Assembly: GCA_027574665.1 (NCBI GenBank)
Contig: CM050673.1
Coordinates: 9,223,420-9,287,419 of the forward strand
Direction of reading: 5' to 3'
From: Rhynochetos jubatus
Taxonomy: Eukaryota > Chordata > Aves > Eurypygiformes > Rhynochetidae
Length of the DNA stretch: 64,000 nucleotides
Below are positions 47,386-59,065 of this stretch, in pieces; the first letter of the stretch is position 1; each line of letters starts with the position of its first letter. A model generated the notes under the pieces. It had not been told where the DNA came from, searched no databases, and saw nothing but the letters and a program-made list of their open reading frames with translations. The position numbers were made by a program, and so were the translations under genes.

Positions 47386-49775
47386 TTCTCCTGGATGTGG
47401 GCTGCATTTTGGCTGCCTTTTGGGCTGGAGCTTCTCGTGGTTTGAGGCCTGGCTTACTCCACACCCTGCTCTTCATATTCTCCCGGATGTGGGCTGGATT
47501 TTGGCTGCCTTTAGGGCTGGAGCTTCTCATGGTTTGAGGCCTTGCTTGCTCCACCCCCTGCTCTTGAAATTGTCCCGGATGCGGGCTGCATTTTGGCTGC
47601 CTTTTGGGATGGAGCTTCTCGTCGTTTGAGTCCTGGCTTGCTCCACCCCCTGCTCTTGAGATTCTCCCGGATGTGGGCTGCATTTTGGCTGCCTTTTGGG
47701 CTGGAGAATCTCGAGGTTTGAGGCCTGGCTTGCTCCACCCCCTGCTCTTGAGATTCTCCCGGATGTGGGCTGGAATTTGGCTGCATTTTGGGCTGGAGCT
47801 TCTCGTGGTTTGAGGCCTGGCTTCCTCCAACCACTGCTCTTGCGATTCTCCCGGATGTGGGCCGCATTTTGGCTGCCTTTTGGTCTGGAGCTTCTCGTGG
47901 TTTGAGGCCTGGCTTGCTACAAACACTGCCATTGATATTCTCCCGGATGTGGGCTGTATTTTGGCTGCCTTTTGGCCTGGAGCTTCTCGTGGTTTGAGGC
48001 CTGGCTTGCTCCAACCCCTGCTCTTGAGATTCTCCTGGATGTGGGCTGCATTTTGGCTGCCTTTTGGGCTGGAGCTTCTCGTGGTTTGAGGCCTGGCTTG
48101 CTCCACCCCCTTCTCTTGAGATTCTCCCGGAGGTGGGCTGCATTTTGGCTGCCTTTTGGGCTGGAGCTTCTCGTGGTTTGAGGTCTGGCTTGCTCCACCC
48201 CCTGCTCCTGAGATTCTCCCGGTTGTGGGCTGCATCTTGGCTGCCTTTTGGGCTGGAGCTTCTCGTGGTTTGAGGCCTGGCTTGCTCCACCACCTGCTCT
48301 TGAGATTCTCCCGGATGTGGGCTTATTTTGGCGTCCTTTTGGGCTGGAGCTTCTCATGGTTTGAGGCCTGGCTTGCTCCACCCCCTGCTCTTGAGATTCT
48401 CCCGGATATGGTCTGCAATTTGGCAGCCTTTTGGGCTGGAGCTTCTCGTGGTTTGAGGCCTGGCTTGCTCCACACCCTGCTCTTCATATTCTCCCAGATT
48501 TGTTCTGAATTTTGGCTGCCTTTTGGGCTGGAGCTTCTCGTGGTTTGAGGCCTGGCTTGCTCCACCCTCTGCTCTTGAGATTCTCCTGGATGTGGGCTGC
48601 ATTTTGGCTGCCTTTTGGGCTGGAGCTTCTCATGGTTTGAGGCCTGGCTTGCTCCACCCGCTGCTCTTGAGATTCTCCTGGATGTGGGCTGCATTTTGGC
48701 TGCCTTTTGGGCTGGAGCTTCTCGTGGTTTGAGGCCTGGCTTGCTACAAACTCTGCCATTGATATTCTCCCGTATGTGGGCTGCATTTTGGCTGCCTTTT
48801 GGGCTGGAGCTTCTCGTGGTTTTAGGCCTGGCTTGCTCCACCCCCTGCTCTTGAGATTCTCCCGGATGTGGGCTGCATTTTGGCTGCCTTTGGGCTGGAG
48901 CTTCTCGTGGTTTGAGGCCTGGCTTGCTCCACCCCCTGCTCTTGAGATTCTCCCAGATTTGTTCTGCATTTTGGCTGAATTTTGGGCTGGAGCTTCTCAT
49001 GGTTTGAGGCCTGGCTTGCTCCACCCCCTGCTCTTGAGATTCTCCCAGATTTGTTCTGCATTTTGGCTGACTTTTGGGCTGGAGCTTCTCATGGTTTGAG
49101 GCATGGCCTGCTCCACACCCTGCTCTTGAGATTCTCCCGGATGTGGGCTGCATTTTGGCTGCCTTTTGGGCTGGAGCTTCTCATGGTTTGAGGCCTGGCT
49201 TGCTCCACCCCCTGCTCTTGAGATTCTCCCGGATGTGGGCTGCATTTTGGCTGCCTTTTGGGCTGGAGCTTCTCGTGGTTTGAGGCCTGGCTTGCTACAA
49301 ACTCTGCCATTGATATTATCCCGTATGTGGGCTGCATTTTGGCTGCCTTTTGGGCTGGAGCTTCTCGTGGTTTTAGGCCTGGCTTGCTCCACCCCCTGCT
49401 CTTGAGATTCTCCCGGATGTGGGCTGGAATTTGGCTGCCTTTTGGGCTGGAGCTTCTCGTGGTTTGAGGCCTGGCTTCCTCCAACCCCTGCTCTTGCGAT
49501 TCTCCCGGATGTGGGCCGCATTTTGGCTGCCTTTTGGTCTGGAGCTTCTCGTGGTTTGAGGCCTGGCTTGCTACAAACTCTGCCATTGATATTCTCCCGG
49601 ATGTGGGCTGTATTTTGGCTGCCTTTTGGCCTGGAGCTTCTCGTGGTTTGAGGCCTGGCTTGCTCCACCCCCTGCTCTTGAGATTCTCCCGGAGGTGGGC
49701 TGTATTTTGGCTGCCTTTTGGGCTGGAGCTTCTCGTGGTTTGAGGCCTGGCTTGCTCCAACCCCTGCTCTTGAGA
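47386..49775. repeat. HOR copy D2, 2,390 bp
   Basis: This second full copy differs from D1 at only a few bases, for example CCAACCACTGC versus CCAACCCCTGC near 47,828/45,438, CCCGCTGC near 48,658, and GGCCTGCTCC near 49,106. Both single-base losses of D1 are present at the same places, so they predate the duplication. Confidence 0.9.
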
Positions 49776-50431
49776 TTCTCCTGGATGTGGGCTGCATTTT
49801 GGCTGCCTTTTGGGCTGGAGCTTCTCGTGGTTTGAGGCCTGGCTTGCTCCACCCCCTTCTCTTGAGATTCTCCCGGAGGTGGGCTGCATTTTGGCTGCCT
49901 TTTGGGCTGGAGCTTCTCGTGGTTTGAGGTCTGGCTTGCTCCACCCCCTACTCCTGAGATTCTCCCGGTTGTGGGCTGCATCTTGGCTGCCTTTTGGGCT
50001 GGAGCTTCTCGTGGTTTGAGGCCTGGCTTGCTCCACCACCTGCTCTTGAGATTCTCCCGGATGTGGGCTTATTTTGGCGTCCTTTTGGGCTGGAGCTTCT
50101 CATGGTTTGAGGCCTGGCTTGCTCCACCCCCTGCTCTTGAGATTCTCCCGGATATGGTCTGCAATTTGGCAGCCTTTTGGGCTGGAGCTTCTCGTGGTTT
50201 GAGGCCTGGCTTGCTCCACACCCTGCTCTTCATATTCTCCCAGATTTGTTCTGAATTTTGGCTGCCTTTTGGGCTGGAGCTTCTCGTGGTTTGAGGCCTG
50301 GCTTGCTCCACCCTCTGCTCTTGAGATTCTCCTGGATGTAGGCTGAATTTTGGCTGCCTTTTGGGCTGGAGCTTCTCATGGTTTGAGGCCTGGCTTGCTC
50401 CACCCCCTGCTCTTGAGATTCTCCCGGATAT
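49776..50431. repeat. Truncated D copy rejoined at 1,746 bp offset
   Basis: After about 49,842 the sequence stops following D1 at 2,390 bp. It matches about 48,000-48,620 instead at an offset of 1,746 bp, and then 48,650-49,330 at 1,838 bp. In effect several monomers of the D unit were skipped and one was inserted. The join lies inside ordinary monomers, as expected for unequal exchange. Confidence 0.75.
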
Positions 50432-51506
50432 GGGCTGCATTTTGGCTGCCTTTTGGGCTGGAGCTTCTCATGGTTTGAGGCCTGGCTTGCTCCACCCCCT
50501 GCTCTTGAGATTCTCCCGGATGTGGGCTGCATTTTGGCTGCCTTTTGGGCTGGAGCTTCTCGTGGTTTGAGGCCTGGCTTGCTACAAACTCTGCCATTGA
50601 TATTCTCCCGTATGTGGGCTGCATTTTGGCTGCCTTTTGGGCTGGAGCTTCTCGTGGTTTTAGGCCTGGCTTGCTCCACCCCCTGCTCTTGAGATTCTCC
50701 CGGATGTGGGCTGCATTTTGGCTGCCTTTGGGCTGGAGCTTCTCGTGGTTTGAGGCCTGGCTTGCTCCACCCCCTGCTCTTGAGATTCTCCCAGATTTGT
50801 TCTGCATTTTGGCTGACTTTTGGGCTGGAGCTTCTCATGGTTTGAGGCCTGGCTTGCTCCACCCCCTGCTCTTGAGATTCTCCCAGATTTGTTCTGCATT
50901 TTGGCTGACTTTTGGGCTGGAGCTTCTCATGGTTTGAGGCATGGCTTGCTCCACACCCTGCTCTTGAGATTCTCCCGGATGTGGGCTGCATTTTGGCTGC
51001 CTTTTGGGCTGGAGCTTCTCATGGTTTGAGGCCTGGCTTGCTCCACCCCCTGCTCTTGAGATTCTCCCGGATGTGGGCTGCATTTTGGCTGCCTTTTGGG
51101 CTGGAGCTTCTCGTGGTTTGAGGCCTGGCTTGCTACAAACTCTGCCATTGATATTCTCCCGTATGTGGGCTGCATTTTGGCTGCCTTTTGGGCTGGAGCT
51201 TCTCGTGGTTTTAGGCCTGGCTTGCTCCACCCCCTGCTCTTGATATTCTCCCGGATGTGGGCTGCATTTTGGCTGCCTTTGGGCTGGAGCTTCTCGTGGT
51301 TTGAGGCCTGGCTTGCTCCACCCCCTGCTCTTGAGATTCTCCCAGATTTGTTCTGCATTTTGGCTGACTTTTGGGCTGGAGCTTCTCATGGTTTGAGGCC
51401 TGGCTTGCTCCACCCCCTGCTCTTGAGATTCTCCCAGATTTGTTCTGCATTTTGGCTGACTTTTGGGCTGGAGCTTCTCATGGTTTGAGGCATGGCTTGC
51501 TCCACA
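50432..51506. repeat. Six-monomer HOR pair, 551-bp period
   Basis: Bases 50,432-50,955 match 50,983-51,506 at an offset of 551 bp (six monomers minus the base lost in GCCTTTGGGCTGG). Each copy contains the GCTACAAACTCTGCC, GGTTTTAGGCC and two GATTTGTTCTGC monomers in the same order. One visible difference is TTGAGATTC near 50,691 against TTGATATTC near 51,242. Confidence 0.85.
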
Positions 51507-51608
51507 CACTGCTCTTGAGATTCTCCCGGAGGTGGGCTGCATTTTCGCTGCCTTTTGGGCTGGAGCTTCTCGTGGTTTGAGGCCTGGCTTGCTCCACCCC
51601 CTGCTCTT

Positions 51609-52531
51609 GAGATTCTCCCGGATGTGGGCTTATTTTGGCGTCCTTTTGGGCTTGAGCTTCTCATGGTTTGAGGCCTGGCTTGCTCCACCCCCTGCTCTTG
51701 AGATTCTCCCGGATATGGTCTGCAATTTGGCAGCCTTTTGGGCTGGAGCTTCTCGTGGTTTGAGGCCTGGCTTGCTCCACACCCTGCTCTTCATATTCTC
51801 CCAGATTTGTTCTGAATTTTGGCTGCCTTTTGGGCTGGAGCTTCTCGTGGTTTGAGGCCTGGCTTGCTCCACCCTCTGCTCTTGAGATTCTCCTGGATGT
51901 AGGCTGAATTTTGGCTGCCTTTTGGGCTGGAGCTTCTCATGGTTTGAGGCCTGGCTTGCTCCACCCCCTGCTCTTGAGATTCTCCCGGATGTGGGCTGCA
52001 TTTTGGCTGCCTTTTGGGCTGGAGCTTCTCATGGTTTGAGGCCTGGCTTGCTCCACCCCCTGCTCTTGAGATTCTCCCGGATGTGGGCTGCATTTTGGCT
52101 GCCTTTTGGGCTGGAGCTTCTCGTGGTTTGAGGCCTGGCTTGCTACAAACTCTGCCATTGATATTCTCCCGTATGTGGGCTGCATTTTGGCTGCCTTTTG
52201 GGCTGGAGCTTCTCGTGGTTTTAGGCCTGGCTTGCTCCACCCCCTGCTCTTGATATTCTCCCGGATGTGGGCTGCATTTTGGCTGCCTTTGGGCTGGAGC
52301 TTCTCGTGGTTTGAGGCCTGGCTTGCTCCACCCCCTGCTCTTGAGATTCTCCCAGATTTGTTCTGCATTTTGGCTGACTTTTGGGCTGGAGTTTCTCATG
52401 GTTTGAGGCCTGGCTTGCTCCACCCCCTGCTCTTGAGATTCTCCCAGATTTGTTCTGCATTTTGGCTGACTTTTGGGCTGGAGCTTCTCATGGTTTGAGG
52501 CATGGCTTGCTCCACACCCTGCTCTTGAGAT
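51609..52531. repeat. Copy of 50,048-50,970 at 1,561 bp offset
   Basis: This stretch repeats about 50,048-50,970 at 1,561 bp (17 monomers -3). It includes GGGCTTATTTTGGCG, GCAATTTGGCAGCC, GATTTGTTCTGAATT and GATGTAGGCTGAATT. It ends where an extra GATTTGTTCTGC monomer is inserted near 52,531. Confidence 0.8.
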
Positions 52532-55500
52532 TCTCCCAGATTTGTTCTGCATTTTGGCTGACTTTTGGGCTGGAGCTTCTCATGGTTTGAGGCATGGCTT
52601 GCTCCACACCCTGCTCTTGAGATTCTCCCGGATGTGGGCTGCATTTTGGCTGCATTTTGGGCTGGAGCTTCTCATGGTTTGAGGCCTGACTTGCTCCACC
52701 CCCTGCTCTTGAGATTCTCCCAGAGGTGGGCTGCATTTTGGCTGCATTTTGGCCTGGGGCTTCTCGTGGTTTGAGGCCTGGCTTGCTCCACCCCCTGCTC
52801 TTGAGATTCTCCCGCATGTGGGCTGCATTTTGGCTGCCTTTTGGGCTGGAGCTTCTCGTGGTTTCAGGCCGGGCTTGCTACAAACTCTGCCATTGATATT
52901 CTCCCTTATGTGGGCTGCATTTTGGCTGCCTTTTGGGCTGGAGCTTCTCGTGGTTTGAGGCCTGGCTTGCTCCACCCCCTGCTCTTGAGATTCTCCCGGA
53001 GGTGGGCTGCATATTGGCTGCCTTTTGGGCTGGAGATTCTCGTGGTTTGAGGCCTGGCTTGCTCCACCCCCTGCTCTTGAGATTCTCCCGGATTTGGGCT
53101 GGATTTTGGCTGCCTTTTGGGCTGGAGCTTCTCATGGTTTGAGGCCTGACTTGCTCCACCCCCTGCTCTTGAGATTCTCCCAGAGGTGGGCTGCATTTTG
53201 GCTGCCTTTTGGGCTGGAGCTTCTCGTGGTTTGAGGCCTGGCTTGCTCCACCCCCTGCTCTTGAGATTCTCCCAGAGGTGGGCTGTACTTTGGCTGCCTT
53301 TTGGGCTGGAGCTTCTCATGGTTTGAGGCCTGGCTTGCTCCACCCCCTGCTCTTGAGATTCTCCCGGATGTGGTCTGGATTTTGGCGTCCTTTTGGGCTG
53401 GAGCTTCTCATGGTTTGAGGCCTGGCTTGCTCCACCCCCTGCTCTTGAGATTCTCCCAGATGTGGGCTGCATTTTGGCTGCCTTTTGGGCTGGAGCTTCT
53501 CGTGGTTTGAGGCCTGGCTTACTCCACACCCTGCTCTTCATATTCTCCCTGATGTGGGCTGGATTTTGGCTCCCTTTTGGGCTGGAGCTTCTCATGGTTT
53601 GAGGCCTGGCTTGCTCCACCCCCTGCTCTTGAGATTCTCCCGGAAGTGGGCTGCATTTTGGCTGCTTTTAGGGCTGGAGCTTCTCGTGGTTTGAGGCCTG
53701 GCTTGCTCCACCCCCTGCTGTTGAAATTGTCCCGGATGTGGGCTGGATTTTGGCTGTCTTTTGGGCTGGAGCTTCCCGTGGTTTTGAGGCCTAGCTTGCT
53801 CCACCCCCTGCTCTTGAGATTCTCCCGGGTGTGGGCTGGATTTTGGCTGCCTTTTGGGCTGGAGCTTCTCATGGTTTGAGGCCTGGCTTGCTCCAGCCCC
53901 TGCTCTTGAGATTCTCCCGGATGTGGGCTGTATTTTGGATGCATTTAGGGCTGGAGCTTCTCGTGGTTTGAGGCCTGGCTTGCTCCACCCCCTGCTCTTG
54001 AAATTGTCCTGGATGTGGGTGGATTTTGGCTGTCTTTTGGGCTGGAGCTTCTCGTGGTTTGAGGCCTGGCTTGCTCCAAACTCTGCCATTGAGATTCTCC
54101 CGGATGTGGGCTGTATTTTGGCTGCCTTTAGGGCTGGAGCTTCTCGTGGTTTGAGGCCTGGCTTGCTCCAAACTCTGCCACTGAGATTCTCCCGGATGTG
54201 GGCTGCATTTTGGCTGATTCTTGGGCTGGAGATTCTCGAGGTTTGAGGCCTGGCTTGCTCCACCCCCTGCTCTTGAGATTCTCCCGGATATGGGCTGGAT
54301 TTTGTCTGCATTTTGGGCTGGAGCTTCTCGTGGTTTGAGGCTTGGCTTGCTCCACCCCCTGCTCTTGATATTCTGCCAGAGGTGGGCTGCATTTTGGCTG
54401 CCTTTTGGGTTTGGAGCTTCTCGTGGTTTGAGGCCTGGCTTGCTCCACCCCCTGCTCTTGAGATTCTCCTGGATGTGGGCTGTATTTTGGCTGCCTTTAG
54501 GGCTGGAGCTTCTTGTGGTTTGAGGCCTGGCTTGCTCCAAACTCTGCCATTGAGATTCTCCCGGATATGGGCTGTATTTTGGCTGCTTTTAGGGCTGGAG
54601 CTTCTCGTGGTTTGAGGCCTGGCTTGCTCCACCCCCTGCTCTTGAAATTGTCCCGGATGTGGGCTGGATTTTGGCTGTATTTTGGGCTGGAGCTTCTAGT
54701 GTTTTGAGGCCTGGCTTGCTCCACCCCCTGCTCTTGAGATTCTCCCGGATGTGGGCTGGATTTTGGCTGCCTTTTGGGCTGGAGCTTCTCATGGTTTGAG
54801 GCCTGGCTTGCTCCAGCCCCTGCTCTTGAGATTCTCCCGGATGTGGGCTGTATTTTGGCTGCCTTTAGGGCTGGAGCTTCTCGTGGTTTGAGGCCTGGCT
54901 TGCTCCAAACTCTGCCATTGAGATTCTCCCGGATGTGGGCTGCATTTTGGCTGATTCTTGGGCTGGAGATTCTCGAGGTTTGAGGCCTGGCTTGCTCCAC
55001 CCCCTGCTCTTGAGATTCTCCTGGATGTGGGCTGCAATTTGGCTGCCTTTTGGGCTGGAGCTTCTCGTGGTTTGAGGCCTGGCTTCTCCACCCCCTGCTC
55101 TTGAGATTCTCCCGGATGTGGGCTGGATTTTGGCTGCATTTTGGGCTGGAGCTTCTTGTGGTTTGAGGCCTGGCTTGCTCCACCCCCTGCTCTTGAGATT
55201 CTCCTGGATGTGGGCTGCATTTTGGCTGCCTTTTGGGCTGGAGCTTCTCGAGGTTTGAGGCCTGGCTTGCTCCACCCCCTGCTCTTGAGATTCTCCCGGA
55301 TGTGGGCTGCATTTTGGCTGCCTTTTGGGCTGGATCTTCACAAGATTTGAGGCCTGGCTTGCTCCAAACTCTGCCATTGAGATTCTCCCGGAGGTGGGCT
55401 GCATTTTGGCTGCATTTAGGGCTGGAGATTCTCGAGGTTTGAAGCCTGGCTTGCTCCACCCCCTGCTCTTGAGATTCTCCCGGATGTGGGCTGCATTTTG

Positions 55501-55570
55501 GCTGCCTTTTGGGCTGGAGAATCTCGAGGTTTGAGACCTGGCTTGCTCCACCCCCTGCTCTTGATATTCT

Positions 55571-57133
55571 CCCCTATATCGGCTGCATTTTGGCTGCATT
55601 TTGGGCTGGAGCTTCTCGTGGTTTGAGGCCTGGCTTGCTCTAAACTCTGCCATTGAGATTCTCCCGGATGTGGGCTGCATTTTGGCTGCCTTTTGGGCTG
55701 GAGCTAATCATGGTTTGAGGCCTGGCTTGCTCCACCCCTTCTCTTGAGATTCTCCCGGATGTGGGCTGCATTTTGGCTGCCTTTTGTGCTGGAGTTTCTC
55801 GTGGTTTGAGGCCTGGCTTGCTCCACCCCCTGCTTTTGAGATTCTCCCGGATGTGGGCTGCATTTTGGCTGCCTTTTGGGCTGGAGCTTCTCGTGGTTTG
55901 AGGCCTGGCTTGCTCCACCCCCTGCTCTTGAGATTCTCCCGGAGGTGGGCTGCATTTTGGCTGCCTTTAGGGCTGGAGCTTCTCGTGGTTTGAGGCCTGG
56001 CTTGCTCCACCCCCTGCTCTTGAGATTCTCCCAGATGTGGGCTGCATTTTAGCTGCCTTTTGGGCTGGAGCTTCTCGTGGTTTGAGGCCTGGCTTGCTCC
56101 AAACTCTGCCATTGAGATTCTCCCGGATGTGGGCTGTATTTTGGCTGCCTTTAGGGCTGGAGCTTTTCGTGGTTTGAGGCCTGGCTTGCTCCAAACTCTG
56201 CCATTGAGATTCTCCCGGATGTGGGCTGCATTTTGGCTGATTCTTGGGCTGGAGATTCTCGAGGTTTGAGGCCTGGCTTGCTCCACCCCCTGCTCTTGAG
56301 ATTCTCCTGGATGTGGGCTGGATTTTGGCTGCATTTTGGGCTGGAGAATCTCGAGGTTTGAGGCCTGGCTTGCTCCACCCCCTGCTCTTGAGATTCTCTC
56401 GGATATGGGCTGGATTTTGTCTGCATTTTGTGCTGGAGCTTCTCGTGGTTTGAGGCCTGGCTTGCTCCACCCCCTGCTCTTGAGATTCTCCCGTATGTGG
56501 GCTGCAATTTGGCTGCCTTTTGGGCTGGAGAATCTCGAGGTTTGAGGCCTGCCTTGCTCCACCCCCTGCTCTTGAGATTCTCCCGGATATGGGCTGGATT
56601 TTGTCTGCATTTTGTGCTGGAGCTTCTCGTGGTTTGAGGCCTGGCTTGCTCCACCCCCTGCTCTTGAGATTCTCCCGGATGTGGGCTGCATTTTGGCTGC
56701 CTTTAGGGCTGGAGCTTCTCATGGTTTGAGGCCTGGCTTGCTCCACCACCTGCTCCTGAGATTCTCCCGGACGTGGGCTGCATTTTGGCTGCCTTTTGGG
56801 CTGGAGCTTCTCGAGGTTTGAGGCCTGGCTTGCTCCACCCCCTGCTCTTGAGATTCTCCCGGATGTGGGCTGCATTTTGGCTGCCTTTTGGGCTGGATCT
56901 TCACAAGATTTGAGGCCTGGCTTGCTCCAAACTCTGCCATTGAGATTCTCCCGGAGGTGGGCTGCATTTTGGCTGCATTTAGGGCTGGAGCTTCTCGAGG
57001 TTTGAGGCCTGGCTTGCTCCACCCCCTGCTCTTGAGATTCTCCCGGATGTGGGCTGCATTTTGGCTGCCTTTTGGGCTGGAGAATCTCGAGGTTTGAGAC
57101 CTGGCTTGCTCCACCCCCTGCTCTTGATATTCT
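55571..57133. repeat. HOR copy E1, 1,563 bp (17 monomers -1)
   Basis: The CCCCTATATCGG monomer occurs at 55,571, 57,134 and 59,066, and the CTCTAAACTC monomer at 55,638, 57,201 and 59,133. Both give intervals of 1,563 and 1,932 bp. GCTAATCATGG follows at about 55,704, 57,359 and 59,383 (1,655 and 2,024). Whole monomers were therefore gained or lost between markers. Confidence 0.85.
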
Positions 57134-59065
57134 CCCCTATATCGGCTGCATTTTGGCTGCATTTTGGGCTGGAGCTTCTCGTGGTTTGAGGCCTGGCTTG
57201 CTCTAAACTCTGCCATTGAGATTCTCCCGGATGTGGGCTGCATTTTGGCTGATACTTGGGCTGGAGCTTCTCGAGGTTTGAGGCCTGGCTTGCTCCACCC
57301 CCTGCTCTTGAGATTCTCCCGGATGTGGCCTGCATTTTGGCTGCCTTTTGGGCTGGAGCTAATCATGGTTTGAGGCCTGGCTTGCTCCACCCCTTCTCTT
57401 GAGATTCTCCCGGATGTGGGCTGCATTTTGGCTGCCTTTTGTGCTGGAGTTTCTCGTGGTTTGAGGCCTGGCTTGCTCCACCCCCTGCTTTTGAGATTCT
57501 CCCGGATGTGGGCTGCATTTTGGCTGCCTTTTGGGCTGGAGCTTCTCGTGGTTTGAGGCCTGGCTTGCTCCACCCCCTGCTCTTGAGATTCTCCCGGAGG
57601 TGGGCTGCATTTTGGCTGCCTTTTGGGCTGGAGCTTCTCGTGGTTTGAGGCCTGGCTTGCTCCAAACTCTGCCATTGAGATTCTCCCGGATGTGGGCTGT
57701 ATTTTGGCTGCCTTTAGGGCTGGAGCTTTTCGTGGTTTGAGGCCTGGCTTGCTCCAAACTCTGCCATTGAGATTCTCCCGGATGTGGGCTGCATTTTGGC
57801 TGATTCTTGGGCTGGAGATTCTCGAGGTTTGAGGCCTGCCTTGCTCCACCCCCTGCTCTTGAGATTCTCCCGGATATGGGCTGGATTTTGTCTGCATTTT
57901 GTGCTGGAGCTTCTCATAGTTTGAGGCCTGGCTTGCTCCACCCCCTGCTCTTGATATTCTGCCAGAGGTGGGCTGCATTTTGGCTGCCTTTAGGGCTGGA
58001 GCTTCTCATGGTTTGAGGCCTGGCTTGCTCCACCCCCTGCTCCTGAGATTCTCCCGGACGTGGGCTGCATTTTGGCTGCCTTTTGGGCTGGAGATTCTTG
58101 TGGTTTGAGGCCTGGCTTTCTCCACCCCCTGCTCTTGAGATTCTCCCGGATGTGGGCTGCATTTTGGCTGCATTTTGGGCTGGAGCTTCTCGTGGTTTGA
58201 GGCCTGGCTTGCTGCACCCCCTGCTCTTGAGATTCTCCCAGATGTGGGCTGGATTTTGGCTGCCTTTTGGGCTGGAGCTTCTCATGGTTTGAGGCCTGGC
58301 TTGCTCCAATATCTGCTCTTGATATTCTCCCGGATGTGGGCTGCATTTTGGCTGCCTTTAGGGCTGGAGCTTCACGTGGTTTGAGGCCTGGCTTCCTCCA
58401 CCCCCTGCTCTTGAGATTCTCCCAGATGTGGGCTGCATTTTGGCTGCCTTTTGGGCTGGAGCTTCTCATGGTTTGAGGCCTGGCTTCCTCCACCCCCTGC
58501 TCTTGAGATTCTCCCGGATGTGGGCTGCATTTTGGCTGCCTTTTGGGCTGGAGATTCTCATGGTTTGAGGCCTGGCTTGCTCCACCCCCTGCTCTTGAGA
58601 TTCTCCCGGATGTGGGCTGCATTTTTGGCGGCCTTTTGGGCTGGAGCTTCTCGTGGTTTGAGGCCTGGCTTACTCCAACCCCTGCTCTTGATATTCTCAG
58701 GGAGGTGGGCTGCATTTTGGCTGCCTTTAGGGCAGGAGCTTCTCGTGGTTTGAGGCCTGGCTTGCTCCACCCCCTGCTCTTGAGATTGTCCCGGATGCGG
58801 GCTGAATTTTGGCTGCTTTTTGGGCTGGAGCTTCTCGTGGTTTGAGGCCTGGCTTGCTCCACCCCCTGCTCTTGAGATTCTCCCAGATGTGGGCTGCATT
58901 TTGGCTGCCTTTGGGGCTGGAGCTTCTCGTGGTTTGAGGCCTGGCTTGCTCCACCCCCTGCTCTTGAGATTCTCCCGGATGTGGGCTGCATTTTGGCTGC
59001 CTTTTGGGCTGGAGAATCTCGAGGTTTGAGACCTGGCTTGCTCCACCCCCTGCTCTTGATATTCT
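57134..59065. repeat. HOR copy E2, 1,932 bp (21 monomers)
   Basis: This second copy is bounded by CCCCTATATCGG markers. It also holds the CAATATCTGC (about 58,307) and TTTTTGGCGGCC (about 58,623) monomers, which recur 2,209 bp later near 60,516 and 60,832. The E series thus overlaps a second HOR. Confidence 0.8.
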
